A DNA stretch of 64,000 bases from Candidatus Halobonum tyrrellensis G22 (GCF_000495475.1 NZ_ASGZ01000028.1:1-64000); one strand, 5' to 3'. Positions 35,928 through 44,677 are shown, numbered from the stretch's first letter. The notes: generated by a model from the sequence alone, not told the origin. Numbers and translations: made by a program.

Positions 35928-36496
35928 CTCCTCTCCTCTCGCGTCCGTCCGCGGAGTCCGTCGCCCGCCACCGCCCGAGCGACGGGTCGACGACTCGTCG
36001 GCCGTCCGGCGCGGTTCCCCGACGTCGAACAGCGCCGCGCGTGACGGCGAGGTTCGGCTCCGAGCGCGGTCGGCGGCGCAGCGCCGCTCAGCGTGTTCGA
36101 CCCCGTCGACGTGGACGCGGCTGGCCGGTCGAGTTCGGTAGAAAGGCCGCGACGGCGGCCGGAAGCCGCCCGCGACCGAGTGTGTCATATCCGGGTGAAC
36201 CGGACAATATTCCCCTCTCCCTCCAGAGCAATAAACCTATGCCAGACTGAAATCGGGATTTGACGGACCGGTAGGCTTAACACGTTGATCGGGAGCGCGC
36301 CGCTTCCGCCGGGGACCGACCCGCTCGTTCCCCGCCCCGGAACGGGTCCGGCGCGGCGGCGTCGGACCGCGTACCGGTCACCGAACGTTCACGAACATTA
36401 GTTATATCAGACACGAGCTAGTTCTTTTTCTATTCGAAAACCATATCGATAAACCAAAGGTCACCGCTTATACTGTCCCGCTCGCGACCATGTCCC
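35928..36496. other. Long intergenic region with AT-rich promoter zone
   Basis: No convincing gene is seen in 569 nt. The first 250 nt are ordinary GC-rich spacer. The rest is markedly AT-richer (36200-36250 and 36390-36480). TTATAT at 36400-36406 just follows GTTCACGAAC (a 4-bp inverted repeat with 2-nt spacer), and TTATACT at 36469-36475 is positioned for the HalOD1 gene at 36497. The first box would start transcription near 36430, about 65 nt before that gene. Confidence 0.5.
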
Positions 36497-36805
36497 ATGG
36501 ACGACGCCGGGGGCGACGGCCGGTTTCTGGTGACGGACGGAACGCGCACGTTCGAGACGAGGTACGACGGCGGGCGACCGAGCGTCGCGGTCGTCCGAGC
36601 CATCGCCGCCGTCAAGGACGTGCCAGCGACCGACGTGGGGTTCTCGCTCCACGAGTACGTCGACGCGGACGCGCTCGACGGCCTGTTCCGCGGGGCGGCG
36701 CCGCGGACGGCCGACCTCACCGTCGAGTTCCCGGTCGACGGTTTCCTCGTCAGCGTCCGCGCCGACGGCAGGGTCCTGGTCGAACCGACCCCCGACGACC
36801 GCTAG
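36497..36805 (+). CDS. HalOD1 output domain protein
   Basis: A stand-alone HalOD1 (halobacterial output domain 1) of 102 residues. The pattern SVAVVRAIAAVKDVPATDVGF, followed by SLHEYVDADALDGLF and EFPVDGFLVSVRADGRVLVE, matches that domain, which is otherwise fused to receiver domains in haloarchaeal signalling. No receiver is present here. ATG 36497 is preceded by TATA-like TTATACT about 25 nt upstream. Probably a signalling output module; target unknown. Confidence 0.8.
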   Translation: MDDAGGDGRFLVTDGTRTFETRYDGGRPSVAVVRAIAAVKDVPATDVGFSLHEYVDADALDGLFRGAAPRTADLTVEFPVDGFLVSVRADGRVLVEPTPDDR

Positions 36806-36961
36806 AACTCTCCCTCCCCCGCTTGTCGGTCCCGTCCTCCGTCCCACCGCTCGCGAGCGGTGCTTTCGCCGGCGAGACGAGCGGTTCCGTCGACCGAGAC
36901 GAGCGTGTCGGCGTTCGGTGAGTAGCGTGCGTCTCCCCGGTCTCGCCCCCGTTCGACCCCG

Positions 36962-37108
36962 TTACTCGCCGTCGTCCGCGTCGCGGCGCTCCGAGATGTG
37001 CTCCCAGATCTCCGTGCAGCCGGCGCCGTCCGGCACGTCCGTGAGGTGGTCGTCGTCGTCGCCGGGCGTCTCGTCGGGCGCGTCGGTCTCCTCTCGGTTC
37101 GCGCTCAC
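36962..37108 (-). CDS. Small acidic protein with CTEIWEH motif
   Basis: A 48-residue acidic protein starting at GTG 37108, with one cysteine in DGAGCTEIWEHISERRDA. The motif seems conserved in haloarchaeal microproteins as far as I recall, but I cannot name a function. Its start overlaps the stop of a 33-codon ORF (37105-37206) by 4 nt (GTGA), which is the best evidence for translation. Confidence 0.6.
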   Translation of the reverse strand: MSANREETDAPDETPGDDDDHLTDVPDGAGCTEIWEHISERRDADDGE

Positions 37109-37206
37109 CGCTCGCGCTCCCCGGCGTCCGCCGCCGTCGGATCGCGTTCGAACAGTTCGGGCGCCGCGTCCGCGGACGCGTGCTCTGTCGGATGTCGAAT
37201 CCCCAT
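37105..37206 (-). CDS. Tiny leader ORF of the small-protein pair
   Basis: A 33-codon ORF starting MGIRHPTEHASADAAPEL, too short for routine gene callers. A minus-strand CTTATCCC lies about 26-30 nt before ATG 37206, which fits a leaderless promoter. The stop overlaps the GTG of the next microprotein gene by 4 nt. It may be a real microprotein or only a translational entry point. No family recognised. Confidence 0.5.
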   Translation of the reverse strand: MGIRHPTEHASADAAPELFERDPTAADAGERER

Positions 37207-37419
37207 ACGGGTTCGACGGTCCCCGCACGGGATAAGGTCGCGCACCCGACAAGCCCTACCGTCGCTGCGGACTACCGGCGGCGATTGCCGAGTTCGGGGA
37301 CGGTCCGTTCGACCGCACCCCGACGCCGTCTCCCGGTCGGCGGGCGCGTCGGCGTCGTCGGAGTCGTCGGTCGTTGCGCTCGCCGATGCGGTTACCCGTC
37401 GCGGCGCCGAAGCCGCGGC

Positions 37420-37770
37420 GTGGTCGTCTCGCTTCGAATCCTCGACGACGGCGCGTGGGTCTCCGTGGACGACGAGCGGCGGGTCTCGGTCAGCGAACTC
37501 TGGCCCGTCGTGGGTGCGTGCGACTGTGCGGTGAGCGACTTCCTCGTCGAGGGGTTCACCGGCGTCGCCGTCGACGGTCGGACGGTCGGCGTGGAGGCGT
37601 ACGGGACGTGCGTGCGGTGTGGGGAGGCGACGACGGTCGGACCGCTCGCGGTCGGACGGGTGATCCGCGGCTCCTTCTACCCGCTGTCGACGCGGACTGT
37701 CCGGGTCGCACCGTCGGCGGACAGCTATCGGCAAGAATATCTCCCATCGGGAAGCCGCGGGGAGGATTGA
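37420..37770 (+). CDS. Unknown haloarchaeal protein with one CxxC
   Basis: A soluble protein of 116 residues if GTG 37420 is the start, since upstream codons are arginine-rich noise. It has beta-rich segments (SLRILDDGAWVSVDDER, GFTGVAVDGRTVGVEAYG) and one CxxC (CVRCGEATTVGPLAVG). The C-terminus ends YRQEYLPSGSRGED. It lies 43 nt before the second sirohaem reductase gene, which has its own TATA. No function can be assigned. Confidence 0.6.
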   Translation: MVVSLRILDDGAWVSVDDERRVSVSELWPVVGACDCAVSDFLVEGFTGVAVDGRTVGVEAYGTCVRCGEATTVGPLAVGRVIRGSFYPLSTRTVRVAPSADSYRQEYLPSGSRGED

Positions 37771-37813
37771 CGGCGAGCGGCCGTTTAGGCGTGTGGGTGA
37801 ACTTCGTACGCCC

Positions 37814-39592
37814 ATGCCAACCGACGTGGAGCGGTGGAAGTCCGAGGCGTACGGCGGGGAGGTCCGCGAGCGTATGCTCGAGTTCGCCGAGGAGGGGTGG
37901 GACTCCATCCCGGAGGACGAACACGACGCCTGGTTCGAGCGGTTCAAGTGGTGGGGACTGTACCACCAGCGGAACGGCCAGGAGAGCTACTTCATGATGC
38001 GGATCGGCACGCCCAACGGCGTGCTCACGCCGGGTCAACTGCGGGTCGTCGGCGAGATCGCCGACGAGTACGCCCGCGGGCCGGGCGAGAACCCCGAGTT
38101 CGGCGCGGCGTACGCCGACTGGACCACCCGCCAGTCGATCCAACTCCACTGGATCCGGCTGGAGGACATCCCCGACATCTGGGAGAAACTGGAGGCGAAC
38201 GGTCTCTCGACCCAGCAGGCCTGCGGCGACTCCTGGCGGAACATCGTCGGCTGCCCGGTCGCCGGCAAGGACAAACACGAACACGTCGACGCCCTGCCGG
38301 TCGCGATGAACCTCCACGACACGTTCAAGGGCAACGAGGAGCACACCAACCTCCCCCGCAAGTGGAAGGTCAGCGTCACCGGCTGCCGCGAGGGCTGCGG
38401 CCAGGGTGACATCAACGACCTCGCGTACGAACCCGCCGAGAAGGACGGCCGCCGCGGCTTCAACATCCGCGTCGGGGGCGGTCTCTCGCGCAACGAACCC
38501 CGTCTCTCGCGGTCGCTCGACGTGTTCGTCGAACCCGAACGGGCGGAGGCGGTCGGCGGCGCGCTGTCGGCGCTGTTCCGCGAGTACGGCGACCGCGAGG
38601 ACCGCTACAACGCCCGGATGAAGTTCCTCGTCGACGAGATGGGCACCGAGGAGATGCGCCAGACCCTCCAAGAGGAGTTCGTCGACTTCGAGTTGGAGAC
38701 CGCCGGCGAGAACCTCCGGGAGTCGTACACGTACAACTCCGGGCGCGCCGACGGCGGCCACCACGACCACGTCGGCGTCCACGAACAGGCGGACGGCAAC
38801 TACTACGTCGGACTCAACGTCCTCGTCGGGCGGATGGGCGCCGACGACGTGCTCGAACTCGCCGACCTGGCCGACGAGTACGGCTCCGGCGAGGTCCGGC
38901 TGACCCAGCGGCAGAACGTCCTGGTGACGGACGTGCCCGAGGGGAACCTCGACGCGTTCCTCGAGGAACCGCTCCTCGAGGAGTACAGCCCGGACCCGAA
39001 CCCGTTCATGCGCGGCTCCATCGCGTGTACGGGCACGGAGTTCTGCTCGCTGTCCATCGTGGAGACGAAGAACCGGCAGGTGCGGTACGCCCGGTGGCTC
39101 AAGGAGAACGTCGACCTCCCCGACGGGGTCGAGAACTTCCACGTCCACCTCTCGGGCTGTACCGCTTCGTGTGCACAGCCGCAGATCGCCGACGTCAGCC
39201 TCCGCGGGATGAAGACCCGCAAGGACGGCGAACCGGTCGAGGCGCTCGACATCGGTCTCGGCGGCGGCCTGGGCGAGGACCCCCGCTTCGCCGACTGGGT
39301 CGAACAGCGCGTCCCCGCCGACGAGGTGCCCGGCGCCATCGGCAACCTGCTCGGCAACTTCGAGGAACGGCGCGAGGGGGGCGAGAGCTTCCGCGACTTC
39401 GTCGAGCGCACCGACGAGGAGACGCTGGCCGAACTGGTCGAACCCGAGGAGACCGACTACGAGGACCCCTACATGCACAACACGAAGATGACGTGGTACC
39501 CGTACGCCGAGGACGACTCGATGGACGCGCGGCCGACGCCCGCCCGCGCCGACGGCACGCCCATCGACGACTCGCCGGTCGCGGACGACTGA
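37814..39592 (+). CDS. Sirohaem nitrite/sulfite reductase, second copy
   Basis: Sirohaem reductase of 592 residues. The cluster ligands are C405-x5-C411 (CTGTEFC) and C449-x3-C453 (CTASC). The C-terminal 60 residues (EETDYEDPYMHNTKMTWYPYAEDD) are absent from the first copy. Sequence identity to Haloferax enzymes annotated as ferredoxin-nitrite reductase seems high from memory, but sulfite remains possible. ATG 37814 is chosen over the upstream GTG because TTTAGG lies 30-35 nt before it. A DUF6360 gene follows after 16 nt. No F420 protein accompanies this copy, in contrast to the first. Confidence 0.9.
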   Translation: MPTDVERWKSEAYGGEVRERMLEFAEEGWDSIPEDEHDAWFERFKWWGLYHQRNGQESYFMMRIGTPNGVLTPGQLRVVGEIADEYARGPGENPEFGAAYADWTTRQSIQLHWIRLEDIPDIWEKLEANGLSTQQACGDSWRNIVGCPVAGKDKHEHVDALPVAMNLHDTFKGNEEHTNLPRKWKVSVTGCREGCGQGDINDLAYEPAEKDGRRGFNIRVGGGLSRNEPRLSRSLDVFVEPERAEAVGGALSALFREYGDREDRYNARMKFLVDEMGTEEMRQTLQEEFVDFELETAGENLRESYTYNSGRADGGHHDHVGVHEQADGNYYVGLNVLVGRMGADDVLELADLADEYGSGEVRLTQRQNVLVTDVPEGNLDAFLEEPLLEEYSPDPNPFMRGSIACTGTEFCSLSIVETKNRQVRYARWLKENVDLPDGVENFHVHLSGCTASCAQPQIADVSLRGMKTRKDGEPVEALDIGLGGGLGEDPRFADWVEQRVPADEVPGAIGNLLGNFEERREGGESFRDFVERTDEETLAELVEPEETDYEDPYMHNTKMTWYPYAEDDSMDARPTPARADGTPIDDSPVADD

Positions 39593-39608
39593 GTCGGACC
39601 CGACACGC

Positions 39609-39905
39609 ATGCCGGACAGGCTACTGCGGATCAACGCGTACACCACGTTCGACTTCCTCGACGGCGAGGCCGAGGGTCACGACTTCGAGGAGGACGCTCC
39701 GGCGGTGCTCAACGTCACCGCGCCGCGGACGAACCCCCAGGCCGTGACGCTCGAACTCGAACTCGACAACGCGGACCTGGAGACGCTCCCCGCCCACGCC
39801 GACCGCGTCACCCTCTCGGCCGGCGAGGCGCGCCAACTGGCCGCCGAGTTGGAGGAGTACGCCGGCCGGGTCGAGGCCGCGGCCGAAGACGCCGACGAGG
39901 AGTAG
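39609..39905 (+). CDS. DUF6360 family protein
   Basis: A 98-residue acidic soluble protein: MPDRLLRINAYTTFDFLDGE, a beta-rich middle and a C-terminal helix (AGEARQLAAELEEYAGRVEAA). From memory this is DUF6360, a haloarchaeal family often found beside this type of nitrite/sulfite reductase. It starts 16 nt after the reductase stop in the same direction, so an operon is likely. An accessory role is inference. Confidence 0.8.
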   Translation: MPDRLLRINAYTTFDFLDGEAEGHDFEEDAPAVLNVTAPRTNPQAVTLELELDNADLETLPAHADRVTLSAGEARQLAAELEEYAGRVEAAAEDADEE

Positions 39906-40222
39906 ACGGCCGCCGCTCGGCGGGTCGGTCCGTCCTCCGAGAAACGAGTCGCGCCCCGCCCGAGGCGGGCGAGCGCGCGCCGTTCCATCCCAACCATGAG
40001 CCCGACGGGGACTCCCGGACGGGCCGTCCCCGTCTGGCCGGCCCGCTTCATCCGGGGCGGACCGGCCGCGAGTCCGCGTCCGGGTCACCGTGTGACCCTG
40101 TCGGGGGGACGACCGACGCGCACGTAGTTACTAGCTCCCTACTGGATCGTTACGCGGGTTCCGGCGGGTTCGGGACGCCGTGCTCCCGCCTCCACCCGTC
40201 CGTCGCCGGGGTCCGCGGCCGG
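39906..40222. other. Intergenic spacer without recognised content
   Basis: These 317 nt separate the DUF6360 gene from a convergent small membrane protein gene. The GC-rich short inverted repeat GCCCGCC..GGCGGGC near 39957-39972 may help termination. A short ATG frame at 39996 encodes only Pro/Arg/Gly-rich sequence and is not believed. Confidence 0.4.
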
Positions 40223-40399
40223 TCAGACCGCGCGGCCCTTCTCGCTCGTGCCGACGAGGTAGGTGCCGGCGGTCAGGAGGGCGGTCGCGACGACGAGTCC
40301 GACCATCACCAGCGTCTCGACTCCGATCAGGAGGCCCGGGAGGAACAGGAGTGTACCGACGACCATCAGCGCCGCCCCGATCATCGCCTTGCTTTCCAT
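40223..40399 (-). CDS. Small two-helix membrane protein
   Basis: A 58-residue protein from ATG 40399 with two hydrophobic helices (AMIGAALMVVGTLLFLPGLL and LVMVGLVVATALLTAGTYLV) and a conserved-looking end GTSEKGRAV. Proteins of this shape and ending recur in haloarchaea in my memory, although the family name is uncertain. It is missed by length cut-offs. Convergent with the DUF6360 gene, downstream of DUF1684. Confidence 0.7.
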   Translation of the reverse strand: MESKAMIGAALMVVGTLLFLPGLLIGVETLVMVGLVVATALLTAGTYLVGTSEKGRAV

Positions 40400-40450
40400 A
40401 CGGGAGACTCCGGTGGGCGGAGGTAATGAGGTTTGCTTTCCGGCGCCGCC

Positions 40451-41020
40451 TCAAGGGGCGCGCTCGCCAGCGCGCACCGCGGCGTCGAGCCAGTTCTCCT
40501 CGGGCGGCAGCGGGCAGGCGAACGCGTCCGAGAAGGCGCAGAAGGGGGTGTACGCCAGGTTGAAGTCGAGCGTCACCTCGTCGCCGTCGCCGAGAGTTCC
40601 CTCCGGGTGCAGGTCCATGTATCGCCCGCCGTCGTACGTCTCCTGGCCCGTGGTCTTGTCGCGGAACGGGACGAACAACGCCTCCTCGTCGTCCCCCTGC
40701 CGGTACGCCGTCAGCGTCGACTCGCCGTCGTCGCCGGGGAGGACGAACGAGAACGACACCGCGGGGACGTACCGCATCGCCTCGCCGTTGCGGACGGTGA
40801 GGTCGACCGGTTCGGGGTCGTCGGGGAGCGACGCCGTCGCGCGCACCCGGTAGGCGGGGTCGGGGTCGAAACAGGGGAGACCGTCGAACGACTCGCGTTC
40901 GTCGGGGGGGAGCGGCGACTGCGGGTGGTCGGCGAGGAACTCGTCCTTCTCGGCGCGGGTGGCGCGCAGGTCGGCCGCCCACGTCTCGTCGTCCGCGGCG
41001 TCGTCCTCGTTCCGGGGCAT
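40451..41020 (-). CDS. DUF1684 family protein
   Basis: Soluble protein of 189 residues in the DUF1684 family. Diagnostic segments are RATRAEKDEFLADHPQSPL, FVPFRDKTTGQETYDGGRYMDL and DFNLAYTPFCAFSDAFACPLPP, the Asn/Tyr/Pro-rich family core. The biochemical role of DUF1684 is not established. ATG 41020 follows Met-Pro-Arg-Asn and is the natural acidic N-terminus. Confidence 0.87.
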   Translation of the reverse strand: MPRNEDDAADDETWAADLRATRAEKDEFLADHPQSPLPPDERESFDGLPCFDPDPAYRVRATASLPDDPEPVDLTVRNGEAMRYVPAVSFSFVLPGDDGESTLTAYRQGDDEEALFVPFRDKTTGQETYDGGRYMDLHPEGTLGDGDEVTLDFNLAYTPFCAFSDAFACPLPPEENWLDAAVRAGERAP

Positions 41021-41216
41021 GCGGGCGCGTTGCCGCGCCAGCCGTTTGAGTGGCCCGTTTCGGGTCCGCGGTCCGCGGCGGGTCCGCCCGCCGGTCGGTC
41101 GACTCGGGGTACGGTCGGTCGGCGAGAACGCGGCCGTGGCGTCGACCCCGGCCGCCGCGGTCGGTCGAACGGACCGACACGGGCGGACGTGGGGGTCGGT
41201 TCGATTCGGCGCCGGA

Positions 41217-41843
41217 TTACGTCCGGCGCGCGAGCAGCGCCGCGGCGACGACGGCCACCAGCGCGCCGACGAGCGTGAAGCCCGGACCGCCCGTCGCGGT
41301 CGCCTCGGCGGTCGTCTCCTCGCCCGCCGTGGTCTCGGTCATCGCGACCGTCGTCGTCTCCGTGTCGGATTCGGTCGTCTCCTCGGTCGTCTCGGTCGCC
41401 TCGGTCGTGGTCTCGCCGTCCTCGACGGTGATGTACGCGGTCGAACTGATCGCGTTACCCGTCGAGGTGTTGTACGCCGTATCGACCGTGGCGTTGAACG
41501 AGCCGTCGCTGTCGTTGTCGCGGTGGATCTCGGCGAACGAGACCCCCGAGGCGGCGAACGGCGGCGTGACGTTCACGGTGAGGTTCTCGTGGGTGCCGGC
41601 GTCGAGCGCGTCGGTCGTGCCGACGACGGCGCCGCTGGAGTTGTAGACGACGACGAACCCGCCGTCGGGCAGGGTCGCCGACTGGACGGTGACGTTGTCG
41701 GTCGCCGTCTGGTCGTCGTACGTGAGGCTCGCGTTCGCCTCTTGGGCCGTCGCCGTCGTGACGACGGCGGGGGTGGCGAGCGCGCCGACCACGGCGAGAG
41801 CGGAGAGCAGTACTACGGCGGGGATGAGGTGTCGTCGATTCAT
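41217..41843 (-). CDS. PGF-CTERM surface protein with DUF7282-like domain, copy 1
   Basis: Secreted protein of 208 residues with a Sec signal (MNRRHLIPAVVLLSALAVVG, cut near ATAQ) and one domain of the haloarchaeal DUF7282 type (ATLPDGGFVVVYNSSG, then DALDAGTHENLTVNV). A Thr/Glu-rich linker follows (about 140-180). The C-terminus GGPGFTLVGALVAVVAAALL plus ARRT is a PGF-CTERM sorting signal for archaeosortase ArtA. Several Asn-x-Ser/Thr sites suit S-layer style glycosylation. It is a tandem paralogue of 41981-42631. Confidence 0.9.
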   Translation of the reverse strand: MNRRHLIPAVVLLSALAVVGALATPAVVTTATAQEANASLTYDDQTATDNVTVQSATLPDGGFVVVYNSSGAVVGTTDALDAGTHENLTVNVTPPFAASGVSFAEIHRDNDSDGSFNATVDTAYNTSTGNAISSTAYITVEDGETTTEATETTEETTESDTETTTVAMTETTAGEETTAEATATGGPGFTLVGALVAVVAAALLARRT

Positions 41844-41980
41844 TGTCGGTAGTTGACGCTGTTACGTCGGCGTGTCGGTCCACTTGAAACCCCGTGATGA
41901 AGAATGAACCGGCCGAACCGGCAGAACGGGCCGCAACGACCGGACGGTCGCCGGTCGGCCCGTCGAGTCCGCGGGGGCCG

Positions 41981-42631
41981 TTACCGGCGGGCGGCGAGCA
42001 GTCCGACGGCCGCGAGCGCGGCGACCGCGAACGCCGCGGTGAACCCGGGCGCGGTCGTCTCGGTCGTGTCGGCGTCCGTCGCGCCGTCGGTCGCGGACCC
42101 GTCGTTCGCCGCGGTCGCCGACCCGTCGGCGGTGTCGGCCGCCGTCGTGCCGTCGGTCGTCGTCGCGTCGGCCGGCGACTCCGTCGACGCGGCCGAGTCG
42201 TTCACCGTCACGAACGAGGTGTCACTGATGGCGGCGCCGAGTTCGGTGTACGCCACGTCGGTCGTCGCGTCGAACGCGCCGTCGCTGTCGTTGTCGCGGT
42301 GGGCCTCAGCGACGGAGACGCTGTCGCGGTCGAACGCCGGCGAGACGTTCACGGTGAGGTTCTCGTGGGTGCCGGCGTCGAGCGCGTCGGTCGTCCCGAC
42401 CCGGCCCCCGCTCTCGTTGTAGACGACGACGAACCCGCCGTCGGGCAGGGTCGCCGACTCGATCACGACCGCGTCGGCGGCGGTCTGGTCGTCGTACGTG
42501 ACGCTCGCGTTGCTGTCGGCGGTCTGAGCCTGGACGGCGGGCGCGGTGTCCGCCGCGACGGCGGGGGCCACGACGGCCCCGGCGAGGGCGGAGAGCAGTA
42601 CCACAGCGGAGACGATGTATCGGTCCTTCAT
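41981..42631 (-). CDS. PGF-CTERM surface protein with DUF7282-like domain, copy 2
   Basis: Second member of a tandem duplication, 216 residues from ATG 42631. The signal MKDRYIVSAVVLLSALAGAV is followed by the same domain; the block TTDALDAGTHENLTVNV is identical in both copies. The linker here is Ala/Thr/Asp-rich rather than Thr/Glu-rich. The C-terminus APGFTAAFAVAALAAVGLLA plus ARR is the PGF-CTERM tripartite signal. Divergence is concentrated in the linkers, as expected for surface paralogues. Confidence 0.9.
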   Translation of the reverse strand: MKDRYIVSAVVLLSALAGAVVAPAVAADTAPAVQAQTADSNASVTYDDQTAADAVVIESATLPDGGFVVVYNESGGRVGTTDALDAGTHENLTVNVSPAFDRDSVSVAEAHRDNDSDGAFDATTDVAYTELGAAISDTSFVTVNDSAASTESPADATTTDGTTAADTADGSATAANDGSATDGATDADTTETTAPGFTAAFAVAALAAVGLLAARR

Positions 42632-42889
42632 GGTGACGTTCGGTGGAACTCTCGCGGTGCCGACAGACACCGGAGTGGCGGAATTTCCGCGGTGACGTCC
42701 AAGAAGCCGTCGGTCTCGAACGCGGCTAGTCGGCATACGGCACGGTGACGATGCACACTCCGGGCGGTCGGTCGACGTCGGTAGTCACGGGATTCGACGA
42801 GCGAAGACCGCCGTTCGTATCAGGAAAGTGGTCTCTCACGCTCGCCGGCGGGCGTGAACTTTACGCCCGCCGACCGCGCGCGTGGAGCC

Positions 42890-44047
42890 GTGCTCACCTG
42901 CTACGCCTGTGGCGCGCGCGCGGAGTCGGGCCAGCGGTGCGACTGCGGCGAACCGCTGTGGTACGAGACGGACCCGGCGGGGGTCGCGTGGCCCGACGCG
43001 GACGCCGGCGGGGTGTGGGCGTTCGAGTCGCTCCTCCCCGTCGGCCGGCCCGAGTCGGGGCTGGCGACGGCGGCGGGCGGGACGCCGCTGGTCCGCGCGC
43101 CGACGCTCGACGCCGACGGCGCGCGCGTCCACGTGAAACTGGAGGGGACGAACCCCACCGGGTCGTTCAAGGACCGCGGGAGCGCCGTCGGCGTGACGGC
43201 CGCGCTCGCGGCCGGCCGCGAGCGGGTGGGGACCGTCTCGCACGGCAACATGGCCGCCTCGATGGCCGCGAACGCCGCGGGGACCGACCTCGACTGCGTG
43301 GTGCTCGTCCCCGCGGACATCCCCGACGAACGGCTCGCACGCATCGGCGCGTACGGGCCGCGGGTCGTCCGCGTCGAGGGCGACTACGGGCGACTGTACC
43401 ACGACTCGCTCGACGTGGCGGGCGTCGAGTTCGTCAACTCCGACTCGCCGCTCCGCGTCGCCGGCCAGAAGACCACCGTACTGGAGGTGCTCGCGGAACG
43501 CGCGCCGGACGTGCCGGACGCCGTCGTCATGCCGGTCAGCAGCGGCGGCCACGCCAGCGCGGCGTGGAAGGCGCTCCGGGAGGCGGAGGCCGCGGGACTC
43601 GTCGACGACCCGCCGCGGCTCTACCTCGTGCAGGCGGCGGCCTGCGCGCCCGTCGCGGCGGCGTTCGACCGCGGCGACGAGGAGGTGGTCCGGCTCGCAC
43701 CCGACGAGGTGGGCGAGACGGTGGCGTACTCCATCGCCAACCCCGACCCGCCCAGCGGAACCCGCGCGCTCGCCGCCGCCCGCGCCACCGGCGGCGCCGT
43801 CCTCGCGGCGGACGACGACGACATCGGTGCCGCGCGCGACTGGATGGCCCGCGCGGGCTTCCGCGTCGAGGCGGCGTCGGCCACGCCGCTGGCGGCGCTG
43901 GGTCGGCTCCGCGACGCCGGCGAGATCGAGGCGGGCGAGGACGTCGTACTCGTCGCGACGGGCGCGGGCTACGGCGACGACGCGCCCCCCGAGTCGGTGG
44001 AGACGGTCCGACGCGAGGGGTTGGCCGGGGCGCTGCGGGCGGACTGA
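42890..44047 (+). CDS. thrC: Threonine synthase
   Basis: PLP enzyme of 385 residues that converts O-phosphohomoserine to threonine. The N-terminal zinc-ribbon-like piece (CYACG, then CDCGE) is typical of archaeal threonine synthases. The PLP lysine is in GTNPTGSFKDRGS, and the phosphate loop is near SSGGHASAAW. GTG 42890 is preferred over GTG 42854 because CTTTACG (42859-42865) lies 25-30 nt before it, overlapping what would otherwise be the coding start. A small membrane gene follows. Confidence 0.9.
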   Translation: MLTCYACGARAESGQRCDCGEPLWYETDPAGVAWPDADAGGVWAFESLLPVGRPESGLATAAGGTPLVRAPTLDADGARVHVKLEGTNPTGSFKDRGSAVGVTAALAAGRERVGTVSHGNMAASMAANAAGTDLDCVVLVPADIPDERLARIGAYGPRVVRVEGDYGRLYHDSLDVAGVEFVNSDSPLRVAGQKTTVLEVLAERAPDVPDAVVMPVSSGGHASAAWKALREAEAAGLVDDPPRLYLVQAAACAPVAAAFDRGDEEVVRLAPDEVGETVAYSIANPDPPSGTRALAAARATGGAVLAADDDDIGAARDWMARAGFRVEAASATPLAALGRLRDAGEIEAGEDVVLVATGAGYGDDAPPESVETVRREGLAGALRAD

Positions 44048-44108
44048 GACCCGACGGGTCGCTCCCCGCGGCACAATCACTATGCCCGCTCGCCCGGTAT
44101 CTCCCCCC

Positions 44109-44315
44109 GTGTCAGCCGCCGTTCGGACGCTCCTCGACGCGCACGACCCGGACCCCCGGGCGGCGGGAGCGGTCCTGCTGGGGTCGTCGTTCGCGCTGTT
44201 CGCGTTCCTCACCAGCCCCGACGTCGGGAACCCGTACTACCTGTTCGGGGTCGCGGTGATGGCGTTCGCCGTCCTCTGGGCCGTCGCGGTCCTCGTCGCC
44301 GACCGGCGGACGTAA
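44109..44315 (+). CDS. Small membrane protein downstream of thrC
   Basis: A 68-residue protein from GTG 44109 (CACTATGC at 44079-44086 is the TATA-like element). It has two hydrophobic stretches, AGAVLLGSSFALFAFL and YYLFGVAVMAFAVLWAVAVLVA. An ATG at 44082 would add nine residues but sits in the promoter. Convergent with sucD. Function unknown. Confidence 0.65.
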   Translation: MSAAVRTLLDAHDPDPRAAGAVLLGSSFALFAFLTSPDVGNPYYLFGVAVMAFAVLWAVAVLVADRRT

Positions 44316-44526
44316 CAGTGGACCGCGGTGGACGACACGCGGCACCGTCCACCCGTTCGCAGCGCTCGGTGTACGCCGGCCTCCGGTGAGCGGGAGCGAA
44401 CGAAGAACGCGCTGACTCGGCGGTTCCGTCCGATCCGGCCGTCCACCGGAGCGTGGAGCGCCCGATTCGGCCCCTCGCCGCTCGCCGAACGCTCACCCCG
44501 CAGTGAACGCGACGAGAGACACGCGT

Positions 44527-44677
44527 CGCTCGGCGCACGTCGGCTCCCTCCGGTGGGATAAAATGAGCGACGAGCGCGCTCGCTCGTCTACGTACGAACT
44601 CGAACCCGTCCCCACGCTCGCACCGCTCGGCGCACGTCGGCTCCCCCTGGCGGACATAAAAAGGGCGACGAGCGCGC
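44527..44677. repeat. Two-copy terminator-like repeat between thrC side and sucD
   Basis: CGCTCGGCGCACGTCGGCTCCC is perfect at 44527-44548 and 44624-44645. Each copy continues with a G-rich stretch, ATAAAA and GCGACGAGCGCGC, so the units are about 53 nt, 97 nt apart. The first unit is followed by the hairpin GACGAGCG-CGCT-CGCTCGTC (44569-44588), the second by a longer GC hairpin at 44672-44694. It looks like a duplicated transcription end for convergent genes. Confidence 0.75.

Noticed and set aside
35779-36496. tRNA-Met as an integration site for an element
   Set aside because: I found no second copy of the tRNA 3' end nearby and no integrase gene in the window.
37105-37947. 280-codon minus-strand frame across the second sirohaem reductase start
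   Set aside because: Only its last 33 codons, after an internal ATG with a promoter, look real; the rest is a shadow.
39996-40130. Short ATG frame in the gap after the DUF6360 gene
   Set aside because: Pro/Arg/Gly-rich with no hydrophobic core, no promoter at the right distance and no family.
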